Shown: in pieces, positions 1-6,656 of the stretch
Position numbering within the stretch: the stretch's first letter is position 1
How the letters are laid out: each line of letters begins with the position of its first letter
Source of the DNA: Victivallis vadensis
GTDB lineage: Bacteria; Verrucomicrobiota; Lentisphaeria; Victivallales; GWF2-50-93
DNA length: 8,802 nucleotides
Assembly: GCA_020718525.1 (NCBI GenBank)
Contig: DYRX01000178.1
Span: 1 to 8,802 of the forward strand
Direction: 5' to 3'
Made by a program: the position numbers and the translations under genes
Notes under the pieces: generated by a model
What the model was told of the DNA's origin: nothing
What the model saw: the letters and a program-made list of their open reading frames with translations, nothing else
The model's database searches: none

Positions 1-95
1 AAACATGGAGCAAGATACATCGTAATGTTTAATATTCAAGCCAATATAGTATAATGTTCAACTTTTAGAAAATACACCTGTTGGATTTGTTTCAA
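1..95. other. AT-rich intergenic stretch, no gene seen
   Basis: No credible coding sequence is visible here. A perfect -10-like TATAAT lies at 50-55 (+), but no good -35 sits upstream of it. No plus-strand gene follows before 1916, so it may be chance AT-richness or the start of an RNA antisense to the TolC-family gene. AAACAT (1-6) and ATGTTT (25-30) form a weak inverted repeat that may extend beyond the window. Confidence 0.4.
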
Positions 96-167
96 TCGGG
101 GTCGGGATCGCTATCGGAATCGATGCATGGGAATAATATTCGATCCCGATTCCGATTCCGACTCCGA
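96..167. repeat. Hexanucleotide-based imperfect palindrome
   Basis: The left arm (96-124) is built from TCGGRN-type hexamers. The right arm (139-167) is built from the complementary hexamers of the ATTCCG type. They align over 29 bp with a 14-nt loop (125-138). Most mismatches are G/A transitions, so a folded strand would keep many of them as G.U pairs. The element lies about 75-150 nt past the stop of the minus-strand TolC-family gene. No T-run follows, so it does not look like a simple intrinsic terminator. Its six-base period reads as Asp-Ser or Ser-Gly/Glu strings, which explains the spurious open frames here. It may be a dispersed intergenic repeat. Confidence 0.7.
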
Positions 168-173
168 GACCGA

Positions 174-199
174 CCTGTCTGCGTGCCAGCACAGGCAGA
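174..199. repeat. REP-like GC-rich hairpin
   Basis: TCTGC-GTGC (178-186) pairs with GCAC (189-192) and GCAGA (195-199), with an AG bulge at 193-194. This gives nine pairs around a very tight CA turn. The sequence starting CCTGTCTGCG at 174 resembles CCTGCCTGCG at 8608 in the palindrome at the far end of the window, which suggests one repeat family. It lies directly beside the hexanucleotide palindrome and 45 nt past the TolC-family stop. Confidence 0.45.
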
Positions 200-243
200 T
201 AAATCCCTGCAACAGCAATTTCCACGAGTCAGGAATTCTGAAG

Positions 244-1671
244 TTATTCTCCACCGGTGGCGGATTTGAGCTGGGCGATTGCGTTTTCAAGTCCGACTTG
301 ATACGTGACAAGGTCGGTTTCCGCCTGGATGAGATCTCGCTGAGCCTCGTTCAAACGGGTAATTGTCGTATTGCCGGCGCGGTATTCCTCCTCGACGAGA
401 TCCCTTGTCTTCTTGATGAGGTCGTTATTCTCTTTGAAAAGGAGTGTCTGCGCAGAGGACTGCTTGCAGTTTTCATGAGCCTGGCGCACCTCGGAGACTA
501 CCTGTATCCATTTTTCTGTAAGGGACAGCTTGCTTTGTGCAAGAAGCGCCTGTGCCTGGCGCAGATTCGCAATTCTCTGACCACCTGAAAAGAGCACCCA
601 GTTGGCCTGGAACCCGTAATTGACGAGCTTGTCCTCGGAATGCGGTCTCAGATGATAGCGCCCTTTGTATCCGGCGTCGGTCCTCTGATAGCCTATGGGA
701 GTTGCGACGGCGGTTACGGTGGGAAGAAATGCTCCGTAGGTTGACCATAGATTGTACTCGGAAGAAGTCAGCGCCTGCCTGTATGCGTCCAAGTCTGGGC
801 GGTTACGCAAAGCGGTGTCAAGATAGACGCTTATGTCAATTGGAAAGCTTTTGACGGAGAAATCTATTTCCGGAAACTCCACATCGGGTGGGATCACGCC
901 ATCGGTCAGTCCTAGGAACTCCGCGAGAATGCACTTGTTTATGTAGTAGTTGTATTGAGCCTGCAGGAGATTGCTTTCTGCCAGGTTCGCCTTGACTTTG
1001 AAGTTCAGCGGGTCGGTGAGGGAGACGGCGCCCGCATCGTACTTGATCTGCGCCTCCTTGAGAAGCTCCTCGTTGAAGGTCTTGTCCTCAAGTGCGATGC
1101 GAATCTGCGCCTTTGAGAGAAGCACATTGTTGTAAGTCGTTGTGACTCCATAGATTAGAAGGCGTCTGGCATCCCTGTCGAGAGCCTCGTACTGCTTCGC
1201 CTGGTATCGCGCAGAAAGGACGTTCATCGTCGTCATAAGCCCATCGAATATCACCCACTGCGCCTGTATTCCGCCGCCCTTTATGTCGTAGACATTTCTG
1301 CCGTCAATGCCCGGCGTGTATTGATATTCGGTCATATTGTAATAAGCGTTGGCAGACGGGAGATATGCCGAAAATGCGGAATAGAAGCGCGCCCATGCGG
1401 CGGTCACGGAATATTTTGCAGAGAGAAAGTCAGGGTTGTTGGCGAGCGCGACTTCCCTGGCTGTTTCCAGAGTTAGAAACTTGCATTCCTGTGGGAGACT
1501 TCTGGACTGGGGCGTCTTTGCAGAGCTGTAGTCGTCCTTGTCAATGCAGTCCGGTATGTCCGGCTGATTGACGCATCCGGCGAAGAGCATAAGTAGGGAC
1601 AAGACAGCGTGCGGCGCCAGGCGTATCGGGCGCTTTTTAAGGATTGAACCTAGAAGTATGTTTCCGTGCAT
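244..1671 (-). CDS. TolC-family outer membrane efflux lipoprotein
   Basis: This is an outer-membrane channel subunit of the TolC/NodT (OEP) family. Such proteins form trimeric beta-barrel/alpha-tunnel ducts that connect inner-membrane pumps to the outside. The 475-aa product begins with a basic stretch (KKRPIR, 12-17) and a hydrophobic segment ending in the lipobox FAGC, so Cys33 is the likely acylated residue. The two OEP halves are visible. The first opens near residue 65 (LETAREVALANNPDF), with a SAYLPSANAYY stretch before the barrel. The second opens near residue 280 (YLDTALRNRPDLDAYR), with GAFLPTV and the barrel sequence WVLFSGGQR. Long helical segments rich in Gln, Ala and Glu follow each half, as expected for the tunnel. 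Length is typical. An AAGGAG lies only 3 nt before the ATG, a short spacing. No membrane-fusion protein or pump gene is adjacent, so the partner is unknown. It could serve drug efflux or type I secretion. Confidence 0.92.
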   Translation of the reverse strand: MHGNILLGSILKKRPIRLAPHAVLSLLMLFAGCVNQPDIPDCIDKDDYSSAKTPQSRSLPQECKFLTLETAREVALANNPDFLSAKYSVTAAWARFYSAFSAYLPSANAYYNMTEYQYTPGIDGRNVYDIKGGGIQAQWVIFDGLMTTMNVLSARYQAKQYEALDRDARRLLIYGVTTTYNNVLLSKAQIRIALEDKTFNEELLKEAQIKYDAGAVSLTDPLNFKVKANLAESNLLQAQYNYYINKCILAEFLGLTDGVIPPDVEFPEIDFSVKSFPIDISVYLDTALRNRPDLDAYRQALTSSEYNLWSTYGAFLPTVTAVATPIGYQRTDAGYKGRYHLRPHSEDKLVNYGFQANWVLFSGGQRIANLRQAQALLAQSKLSLTEKWIQVVSEVRQAHENCKQSSAQTLLFKENNDLIKKTRDLVEEEYRAGNTTITRLNEAQRDLIQAETDLVTYQVGLENAIAQLKSATGGE

Positions 1672-1724
1672 TTGCTCCTTCGCAGATCTCCATTTTCGTC
1701 AGAAATACAAAGCCAAAGCTCTGC

Positions 1725-1752
1725 AACATAACATGAAAATAAGAGAGTTCAA
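1725..1752 (-). promoter_or_regulatory. Possible sigma70-type promoter for the TolC-family gene
   Basis: On the minus strand, TTGAAC (1752-1747) is followed after 16 nt by TATGTT (1730-1725). Each hexamer matches the consensus at four of six positions. It lies 54 nt upstream of the TolC-family ATG. The match is only fair, and PVC-group promoters are poorly characterised. Confidence 0.3.
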
Positions 1753-1755
1753 GCC

Positions 1756-1785
1756 TTGCGATATAAAGTCTCGCAACGATATTAT
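1756..1785 (+). promoter_or_regulatory. Possible promoter for the lptFG-like operon, overlapping an inverted repeat
   Basis: TTGCGA (1756-1761) and TATTAT (1780-1785) are separated by 18 nt and point toward the permease gene. The -35 hexamer is also the left arm of a perfect inverted repeat, TTGCGA-N9-TCGCAA (1756-1776). The repeat would place a dyad between -35 and -10, where a repressor could bind. It would give a leader of about 125 nt. The rest of 1672-1915 holds no gene I can support. Confidence 0.33.
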
Positions 1786-1915
1786 GCAAATTGTTTTATG
1801 CCTCCGACTTGGCAGGGCAGGACAATGTCCATGCCTCTCTGGCGTGACGATTCAAATGTAGCAGAGGTACTGCTTTGGAAAGAAGCTCGGTCCGAACAAG
1901 AAACCGGAAAAGTAA

Positions 1916-3052
1916 ATGGAAAAAAATATTGAAGCTACTCCGCGGAAAAAGTGGTCACGAATGCCCATACTGGACTTTTACGTGTTCAAGGAGTTCATGA
2001 TTCCTCTGACTGCGCTGATCACAGGGTTCATCATACTCTTTCTAATGGGCAACATATTCGAGGATCTCAAGGAACTGCTGGAGAACAAGGCATCGTTGCG
2101 GGCGATGATAGAATTTTTCTTGCTGAAGCTTCCAGGCAACATCAGGTTCATACTCCCCGTATCGGTTCTTCTCGCCTGCATGTATACAATGGCAAACTTC
2201 GGGAAAAACATGGAAATTGTGGCGATGCGGGCATCCGGAATACCGATGCAGAGATGCTGTTTTCCGATCTATGTCGTGGCCTTGGGAATAACCGCAGTCA
2301 ACTTCTGGTTCAACGAAGCACTGGTTCCGGAATCCGAAAAAAGAGCAGAGGTGCTGAGAAAGTCGCTCGGCAACGAGAAATACAAATATGACGTGTACAA
2401 CATGCTCACATACAGGAGCCCAGACAAGCTCAGCACCTGGTTCTTCAAGTACTTCGATGTTGACGGAGTGCAGAAAGATCTGATCATCAAGCGATACGAC
2501 AAAAGCATGAGGCTGGACTGGACCATCGAGGCGGAGAAAGGCGAATTCATCCGGGGCAAGGGCTGGAAACTGACAGACGGCGCAATGGTCAAGTATCAGG
2601 AGGACGGATTTCTCCCAGGCCCTCCGATTGATTTTGCGGAAAAGACGCTTGACCTTGAGGATTTTCCCGAGACTCCTAAAGAGATCTCCGATCATGTGAA
2701 GCCGCCTTCCGAGATATCCTCCTTCGTAATACTCGGAATCCTGAGAAAGACAAAAAACATGGCGAAAAGCTCCGAGAATGTGTATAAGACCACTCTCTAC
2801 TCCAGGCTTTCTTTTCCGTGGACATGCCTGATTGCTGTGTTTCTAGGAGTTCCGCTGGCGGTGAAAAACGAAAGAAGCGGAATCTTCATGTCAATTGTCA
2901 TATCCGTAGGAATCATGCTCGTATACCAGCTCAGCTCGAATTTTCTCTGCATACTCGGATCGAGGGGATACGTAAACCCGTTCATAGCCGGATTCGGTCC
3001 GACTTTCGCATTCATAATCTACGGACTGCTCAATGTCCGCAAACACAACTGA
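1916..3052 (+). CDS. LptF/LptG (YjgP/YjgQ) family permease
   Basis: This is a membrane subunit of the Lpt system, in which an LptB2FG-type ABC transporter extracts lipopolysaccharide from the inner membrane and pushes it along the Lpt bridge to the outer membrane. The 378-aa protein has the family layout. There are three N-terminal membrane segments (about 28-48, 78-95, 117-133), a large periplasmic beta-jellyroll region (about 135-295), then three C-terminal segments (about 299-318, 323-345, 354-373). The cytoplasmic coupling signature EIVAMRASGIP (100-110) and the late SFPWTCLIAVFLGVPLA segment (299-315) are typical. LptF and LptG cannot be told apart by eye, and no second permease is in the window. 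The ATG is preceded by a weak GGAAAAG. The stop shares a base with the next start (TGATG), which indicates translational coupling. Start choice is fairly secure, although Met16 is possible. Confidence 0.9.
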   Translation: MEKNIEATPRKKWSRMPILDFYVFKEFMIPLTALITGFIILFLMGNIFEDLKELLENKASLRAMIEFFLLKLPGNIRFILPVSVLLACMYTMANFGKNMEIVAMRASGIPMQRCCFPIYVVALGITAVNFWFNEALVPESEKRAEVLRKSLGNEKYKYDVYNMLTYRSPDKLSTWFFKYFDVDGVQKDLIIKRYDKSMRLDWTIEAEKGEFIRGKGWKLTDGAMVKYQEDGFLPGPPIDFAEKTLDLEDFPETPKEISDHVKPPSEISSFVILGILRKTKNMAKSSENVYKTTLYSRLSFPWTCLIAVFLGVPLAVKNERSGIFMSIVISVGIMLVYQLSSNFLCILGSRGYVNPFIAGFGPTFAFIIYGLLNVRKHN

Positions 3053-4776
3053 TGGAATTTTTCAGCGAATATCTAAGGAAGAAGTTTTCTTGTCCAGTCC
3101 ACAGGGTTCCTATAAATCTGCCATTTCTGTGTCCTGGGAGGATTTCGCATCCCCGGCAGATATGCGCATTCTGCCATGAAAACGGGGCGCTGGCGCCGCA
3201 TCTCAGACCTAGGATGCCGCTGGAGGAGCAAGTCTCCAAAGGAATTGAATACGTCAGGAAAAGATACGGCAGGGATTGCCTGCTTATCGCATACTTCCAA
3301 AATTTCACGCCGACGAACAGCGAGCCTGATGAATTCAGATCCGCCTTGACGAAAGCTCTTTCACTAGCCGATTTCACTGCGGCAATCGTGGCGACGCGTC
3401 CAGACTGTCTTCCAGATCCTATACTCATGCATATTTCGGAAATTGCGGAGAAAATTGAAACCTGGATAGAATTAGGCGTGCAGACGTCCCACGACAGGAC
3501 ATTGGACGCGATGAATAGAGGACACAGTTTCGAACAGTCCGCAGATGCCGCGAAAAGAATTGTGTCTGCCGGAATAAAATGCGCGGCACAGGTCATACTC
3601 GGACTGCCAGGGGAAACTGTTGAAGATTTCCGTTCGACGGCAAAAGCGCTATCTCCCCTGCCCTTCTCCGCAATAAAGATCCACAATCTTCTCGTTCTGA
3701 AAGGAACCGGGATTGCGGCAAAATATCTGAAAGACAAGAGCTATCTCAGTCCGATGGACGAATACGAGTACGCCATCGCCCTCAGCAGTTTCATTTCCGG
3801 TCTGCCGCCGGAATGGCTTCTAATGAGAATATGCGCAGACGCCGATCCACGCGACATCATCGCACCCAAATGGAAGATGGGGAAAGCCCAGTTCATCGAG
3901 TATTTCAAAACCTACCACGCAAATCCGGAATCTTTCCCAAAAGGACGGGCGAAAATTGTGACAGAAGACGGGAGCATGACTTTCTATAATGTTCAATACA
4001 GGGAGCACTACCACACGATTGCAGGCGCCAAGTCCGAGGCCGAAAACAAGTTCATAATCCCAGGGCATCTGCGAGAAAGGCTTGAAAAAGGCGGAAAAAC
4101 GCGCATCCTCGACATCGGATTCGGGCTCGGATACAATGCGTTTTGTTCGCTAAAGATCGCTGAAATGGCAAAAAAAGGATTCCTGGAAATCGTCTCGATA
4201 GACAAAGACGAGGACTGCATAGGGCTGGCAAAGCTCGCCTTCTCCGAAGACATGGCCGGCTCAAGGATTGCAGAAAGCCTCGCCGACAATATGCGATGGG
4301 AAGGAGATTTTTCCTCTCTAGGATTCTTCATCGCTGACGCGAGAGACTGGGTGCGCAGTTCTGAAGAGCGCTTCGACATCATTTTTCTGGACGCATTTTC
4401 TACGGAAAAAAACCCGGAGCTCTGGACTTATGATTTTCTGCGCGCCGCGATTCGCCTCCTCGATAAAAATGGGATTATTATAAGCTACTCGTCCGCGTAC
4501 CCCTTCAGAGGAGCGCTCGTGAGATGCGGACTTAAAATAGGTGAAACCGCTCCCTTCGGGAGAAAAAGGGGAGGCACGATCGCCGCGTTTTCCCTAGACT
4601 TCATCGGAGAAGAACTGCCTCCAAAGGAGCTTGCAATAATTTCAAAGAGCACGGCAGGAATTCCCTACCGCGATCCGGGACTGCGATCTTCGCAAGAGGA
4701 GATTCTCGGACACAGAAGAAAGCTATCGGACAGGCTTAGGGCACGGGGAGTTCCGAAATGGATAAAAATGACCTGA
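3052..4776 (+). CDS. Fused radical SAM (YhcC/YtqA type) - MnmD-like tRNA U34 methyltransferase
   Basis: This is a two-domain protein of 574 aa. Residues about 14-285 match the TIGR01212/YhcC radical SAM family: VHRVPINLPFLCPGR, then C27, C38 and C41 as likely 4Fe-4S ligands, AYFQNFTPT (80-88), TRPDCLPD (115-122), ELGVQTSHDRTL (140-151), NRGHSF, ILGLPGET (182-189) and IKIHNLLVLKGT (208-219). Residues about 300-552 match the MnmC2/MnmD methyltransferase family: TEDGSMTFYN (304-313), EHYHTIAGAKSEA (318-330), the SAM-binding loop LDIGFGLGYN (353-362), an acidic residue ending strand 2 (D384), LDAFSTEKNPELWT (446-459), SYSSA (478-482), PFGRKR (501-506) and the tail IPYRDPGL (537-544). MnmC2-type enzymes turn nm5(s2)U34 into mnm5(s2)U34 in tRNA. 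The radical SAM half may act on the preceding intermediate. The start is placed at the ATG overlapping the permease stop; upstream in-frame residues lie inside the permease gene and look non-coding. The protein is soluble, with no signal peptide. Confidence 0.85.
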   Translation: MEFFSEYLRKKFSCPVHRVPINLPFLCPGRISHPRQICAFCHENGALAPHLRPRMPLEEQVSKGIEYVRKRYGRDCLLIAYFQNFTPTNSEPDEFRSALTKALSLADFTAAIVATRPDCLPDPILMHISEIAEKIETWIELGVQTSHDRTLDAMNRGHSFEQSADAAKRIVSAGIKCAAQVILGLPGETVEDFRSTAKALSPLPFSAIKIHNLLVLKGTGIAAKYLKDKSYLSPMDEYEYAIALSSFISGLPPEWLLMRICADADPRDIIAPKWKMGKAQFIEYFKTYHANPESFPKGRAKIVTEDGSMTFYNVQYREHYHTIAGAKSEAENKFIIPGHLRERLEKGGKTRILDIGFGLGYNAFCSLKIAEMAKKGFLEIVSIDKDEDCIGLAKLAFSEDMAGSRIAESLADNMRWEGDFSSLGFFIADARDWVRSSEERFDIIFLDAFSTEKNPELWTYDFLRAAIRLLDKNGIIISYSSAYPFRGALVRCGLKIGETAPFGRKRGGTIAAFSLDFIGEELPPKELAIISKSTAGIPYRDPGLRSSQEEILGHRRKLSDRLRARGVPKWIKMT

Positions 4777-4886
4777 CTAATAGCGTAGAGATGCCGATGC
4801 CCCTGCAAAATAACTTCCCGTCTAAAAATATGCGCAAATATGAATAGAGCTCCCGCCACCCAACCCGGACAAGATTCTCTTTTCAA

Positions 4887-5417
4887 TCATGGCTCGTTGA
4901 TGTAGTTCCTGTTGATCATTCCGGTCAGGGGCGAAACGGTGATCAGAAATGTGTGCCCCTTGTGCCGTGTGATCAGATCCGGACCAATCGCGGTTCCGTC
5001 AGGAAAAAACTTGAAGCTCGGCAGTTCGTTCATGAAGAGGGATTCGCACTCGATGTCAACATCCTCCGGAATCGCATATGAAAAATATTTTGACACGGAC
5101 TTTTCCATGCCGGGGATGCTTGTCTCGCCGACGGCTCCGTTCACATTGACCGATTTGCTCTCGGGATCGTAGGTGACGGAAATTTCTTTCCCCTGGGCAA
5201 GAGACTGTATTGATCCCTGCAGAAGAACCGCCTCTATGCTAGCGCTCGCATCGTCTAGAACGACGAATGTCGGCTTTTTCCCGACAGAAATAAAGACTAC
5301 TGCACCGACAAGGACCATTATGCCTAGAACGATGACCAGCTCAATCAGGGTGAAGGATGGAACGGAGCTCCTTCGTTGCCGATGCTCGGATCCGGAAAAT
5401 TTCCGGGACGGAGTCAT
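4887..5417 (-). CDS. GspH-like minor pseudopilin (prepilin-type N-terminal methylation domain)
   Basis: This is a type II secretion or type IV pilus-like minor pseudopilin of 176 aa. A basic 21-residue leader (MTPSRKFSGSEHRQRRSSVPS) precedes the prepilin segment FTLIELVIVLGIMVLVGAVV, with Glu at mature position 5 and an uninterrupted hydrophobic helix. Residue -1 is Ser rather than the usual Gly. The mature domain is short and beta-rich with no clear signature, which fits GspH or another minor pseudopilin; I cannot settle which. The ATG at 5417 overlaps the gspG stop by one base (TGATG), so the two are coupled. A TTG one codon upstream (5420) is a less likely start. Hydrophobic alternation in VDIECESLF and SFKFFPDGT resembles the C-terminal beta sheet of GspH proteins. 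Confidence 0.75.
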   Translation of the reverse strand: MTPSRKFSGSEHRQRRSSVPSFTLIELVIVLGIMVLVGAVVFISVGKKPTFVVLDDASASIEAVLLQGSIQSLAQGKEISVTYDPESKSVNVNGAVGETSIPGMEKSVSKYFSYAIPEDVDIECESLFMNELPSFKFFPDGTAIGPDLITRHKGHTFLITVSPLTGMINRNYINEP

Positions 5418-5860
5418 CAATCGCTTTCAATCCAGTTGCCGATGTCGGCATTGAACTTGTCGCCGCCGCCCGCGCCGTCCGCGCCATAGGAAATAATGTC
5501 GAAGTCTCCGTGGGAGCCAGGCGCCGAATAGACATATGCATTCCCCCAGGGATCTTTTGGAACTTCCTTCACTTTGTCCATGTAGGGTCCGTTCCATTTC
5601 TTCTCTCCGCTGGTCTTAATCAGATCGTCCAGAGATTTCGGCAGTTTTCCAGTGTCGATCTGGAAGGACAGGATCCCCTGCTCGAACATTTGGATCTGTG
5701 TCTTCGCCGTCTGAACGCGCGCCTTGTTGAGGTTATTTAAAAACATTGGCGTGGCGATTCCTCCCAAAAGAGCCAGAATGGCAACGACAACAACCATTTC
5801 CATTAGTGTAAAGCGGACAATTCTCTTCGCAGTCATTTTGCCGACTCGTTTCACAGCCAT
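5417..5860 (-). CDS. gspG: Major pseudopilin GspG (type II secretion)
   Basis: This is the major pseudopilin of a type II secretion system, which polymerises into the short periplasmic pseudopilus that drives export. The product is 147 aa, normal for the family. A basic leader (MAVKRVGKMTAKRIVR) is followed by FTLMEMVVVVAILALLGGIA, with Glu at +5. Residue -1 is Arg, not Gly. The rest follows GspG closely: TAKTQIQMFEQGILSFQIDT, KLPKSLDDLI, WNGPYM, then DPWGNAYVYSAPGSHGDFDI and SYGADGAGGG, the region that binds calcium in GspG. The start at 5860 is chosen for its GGGAG seven bases upstream. An ATG at 5890 and a TTG at 5929 are in-frame alternatives that would only lengthen the leader. It overlaps the GspH-like gene. 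No other gsp genes are in the window, so the secretin and ATPase must lie elsewhere. Confidence 0.9.
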   Translation of the reverse strand: MAVKRVGKMTAKRIVRFTLMEMVVVVAILALLGGIATPMFLNNLNKARVQTAKTQIQMFEQGILSFQIDTGKLPKSLDDLIKTSGEKKWNGPYMDKVKEVPKDPWGNAYVYSAPGSHGDFDIISYGADGAGGGDKFNADIGNWIESD

Positions 5861-5908
5861 TTCAGATCTCCCATTTTTACTCAGTTCCATATTTGAAAAT
5901 TCCCGTCG

Positions 5909-5948
5909 GCAAGCTTGAAGGCGAGACAATGCACGCCAAGAGGCTTGC
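5909..5948. other. Symmetric dyad in the gspG leader region
   Basis: GCAAGC (5909-5914) pairs with GCTTGC (5943-5948). Inside it GGCG (5920-5923) pairs with CGCC (5934-5937), separated by a symmetric 5x5 internal loop and closed by a 10-nt loop. It lies 49-88 nt upstream of the chosen gspG start, in the 184-bp gap after rdgB. It could be a leader structure or an operator. No T-run follows in the direction of transcription. I saw no convincing promoter in this gap. Confidence 0.3.
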
Positions 5949-6005
5949 TCAGTCCTTGAGACATGCGAAAAGGTACATTTGTTCGGATCTCCAATAAATC
6001 AAGCG

Positions 6006-6046
6006 AAAAAAAAAGTACGAAAGAAGAGAGCGCAGAATTCCCTTTC
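6006..6046 (-). terminator. Weak possible terminator after rdgB
   Basis: On the minus strand a run of nine T (6014-6006) follows the rdgB stop closely. Only a 5-bp stem with a long loop (GAAAG 6046-6042 with CTTTC 6023-6019) precedes it, and the stem overlaps the stop codon. The T-run is clear but the stem is poor, so rdgB may read through into gspG. Confidence 0.28.
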
Positions 6047-6644
6047 ATTGGCGGAGACTGCGGAGATGTGCGGAGAAAAGCTGGAGAGCCTTAGCCCTGT
6101 GGCTGATTTGATTTTTAATCTCTGACCCAAGCTCGGCAAAGCTTTCATTGAAGCCGTCAGGCACAAAAACAGGGTCGTAGCCGAATCCGGCGCTTCCAGA
6201 CGGCCTTTCGGCAATGACGCCGTAGACCTCTCCGCGAAAAGTGCTTGCGCCCCCTTTGATTCCGCAGAGCGCGATGACGCAAACGAAACGTGCGCGCCTG
6301 TCGCCAGCCCCCTCCATTTCCGAAAGAACCCTGGCAATCCTAGCCTCGTTCGTGTCGGCATATCTGGCAGACTTGATCCCGGGTCTCCCCCCAAGCGCAA
6401 ATATTTCCAGCCCCGAATCGTCCGCCATTGATAAAAAATCCTCGTCCGGAAGATGCTCTTTTGCGAATTTAGCAGTTTCAAAAGCTTTGATGGAGGCGTT
6501 CTCTTCGAAGCTTTGTCCGTTTTCCTCGATCTCGGGAAATTTGGAGAGCATGTCGGCGGGAAAAATTTCAAATCCCAGAGGCGCAAGGATTTCCGCAAAT
6601 TCGACAAGCTTGTGCTGATTCCCGGTGCCGGCAATTATTTTCAT
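6045..6644 (-). CDS. rdgB: dITP/XTP pyrophosphatase (RdgB/HAM1 family)
   Basis: This cytosolic house-cleaning enzyme hydrolyses dITP, ITP and XTP to the monophosphate and pyrophosphate, keeping deaminated purines out of DNA and RNA. All family motifs are present in the 199-aa product: GTGNQHK (6-12), SFEENASIKA (45-54), ADDSGLEIFALGGRPGIKSARYA (74-96, including acidic D75/D76 next to the catalytic site), GFGYDPVF (153-160), FNESFAEL (165-172) and KNQISHRAKAL (177-187). Length is normal. The ATG lies 12 bp after the stop of a small lipoprotein gene and has no clear ribosome site of its own, so it is probably translated from the same message. A promoter upstream of the lipoprotein gene would serve both. 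Confidence 0.96.
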   Translation of the reverse strand: MKIIAGTGNQHKLVEFAEILAPLGFEIFPADMLSKFPEIEENGQSFEENASIKAFETAKFAKEHLPDEDFLSMADDSGLEIFALGGRPGIKSARYADTNEARIARVLSEMEGAGDRRARFVCVIALCGIKGGASTFRGEVYGVIAERPSGSAGFGYDPVFVPDGFNESFAELGSEIKNQISHRAKALQLFSAHLRSLRQ

Positions 6645-6656
6645 CGTTGGAATCTG

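Noticed and set aside
127..588. Plus-strand 153-codon frame starting in the hexamer repeat, with an Asp-Ser string
   Set aside because: Most of it is antisense to the TolC-family gene, and the Asp-Ser part is only the translation of the six-base repeat.
2818..3051. Upstream extension of the radical SAM-methyltransferase frame by 78 codons inside the permease gene
   Set aside because: The permease frame is clearly coding here (membrane segments), the extension resembles nothing in the YhcC family, and an ATG overlaps the permease stop exactly as expected for coupled genes.
4777..4886. Terminator between the convergent fusion gene and GspH-like gene
   Set aside because: Only a weak ATAT/ATAT pairing near 4828-4842 was found; no stable stem with a T-run is visible on either strand.
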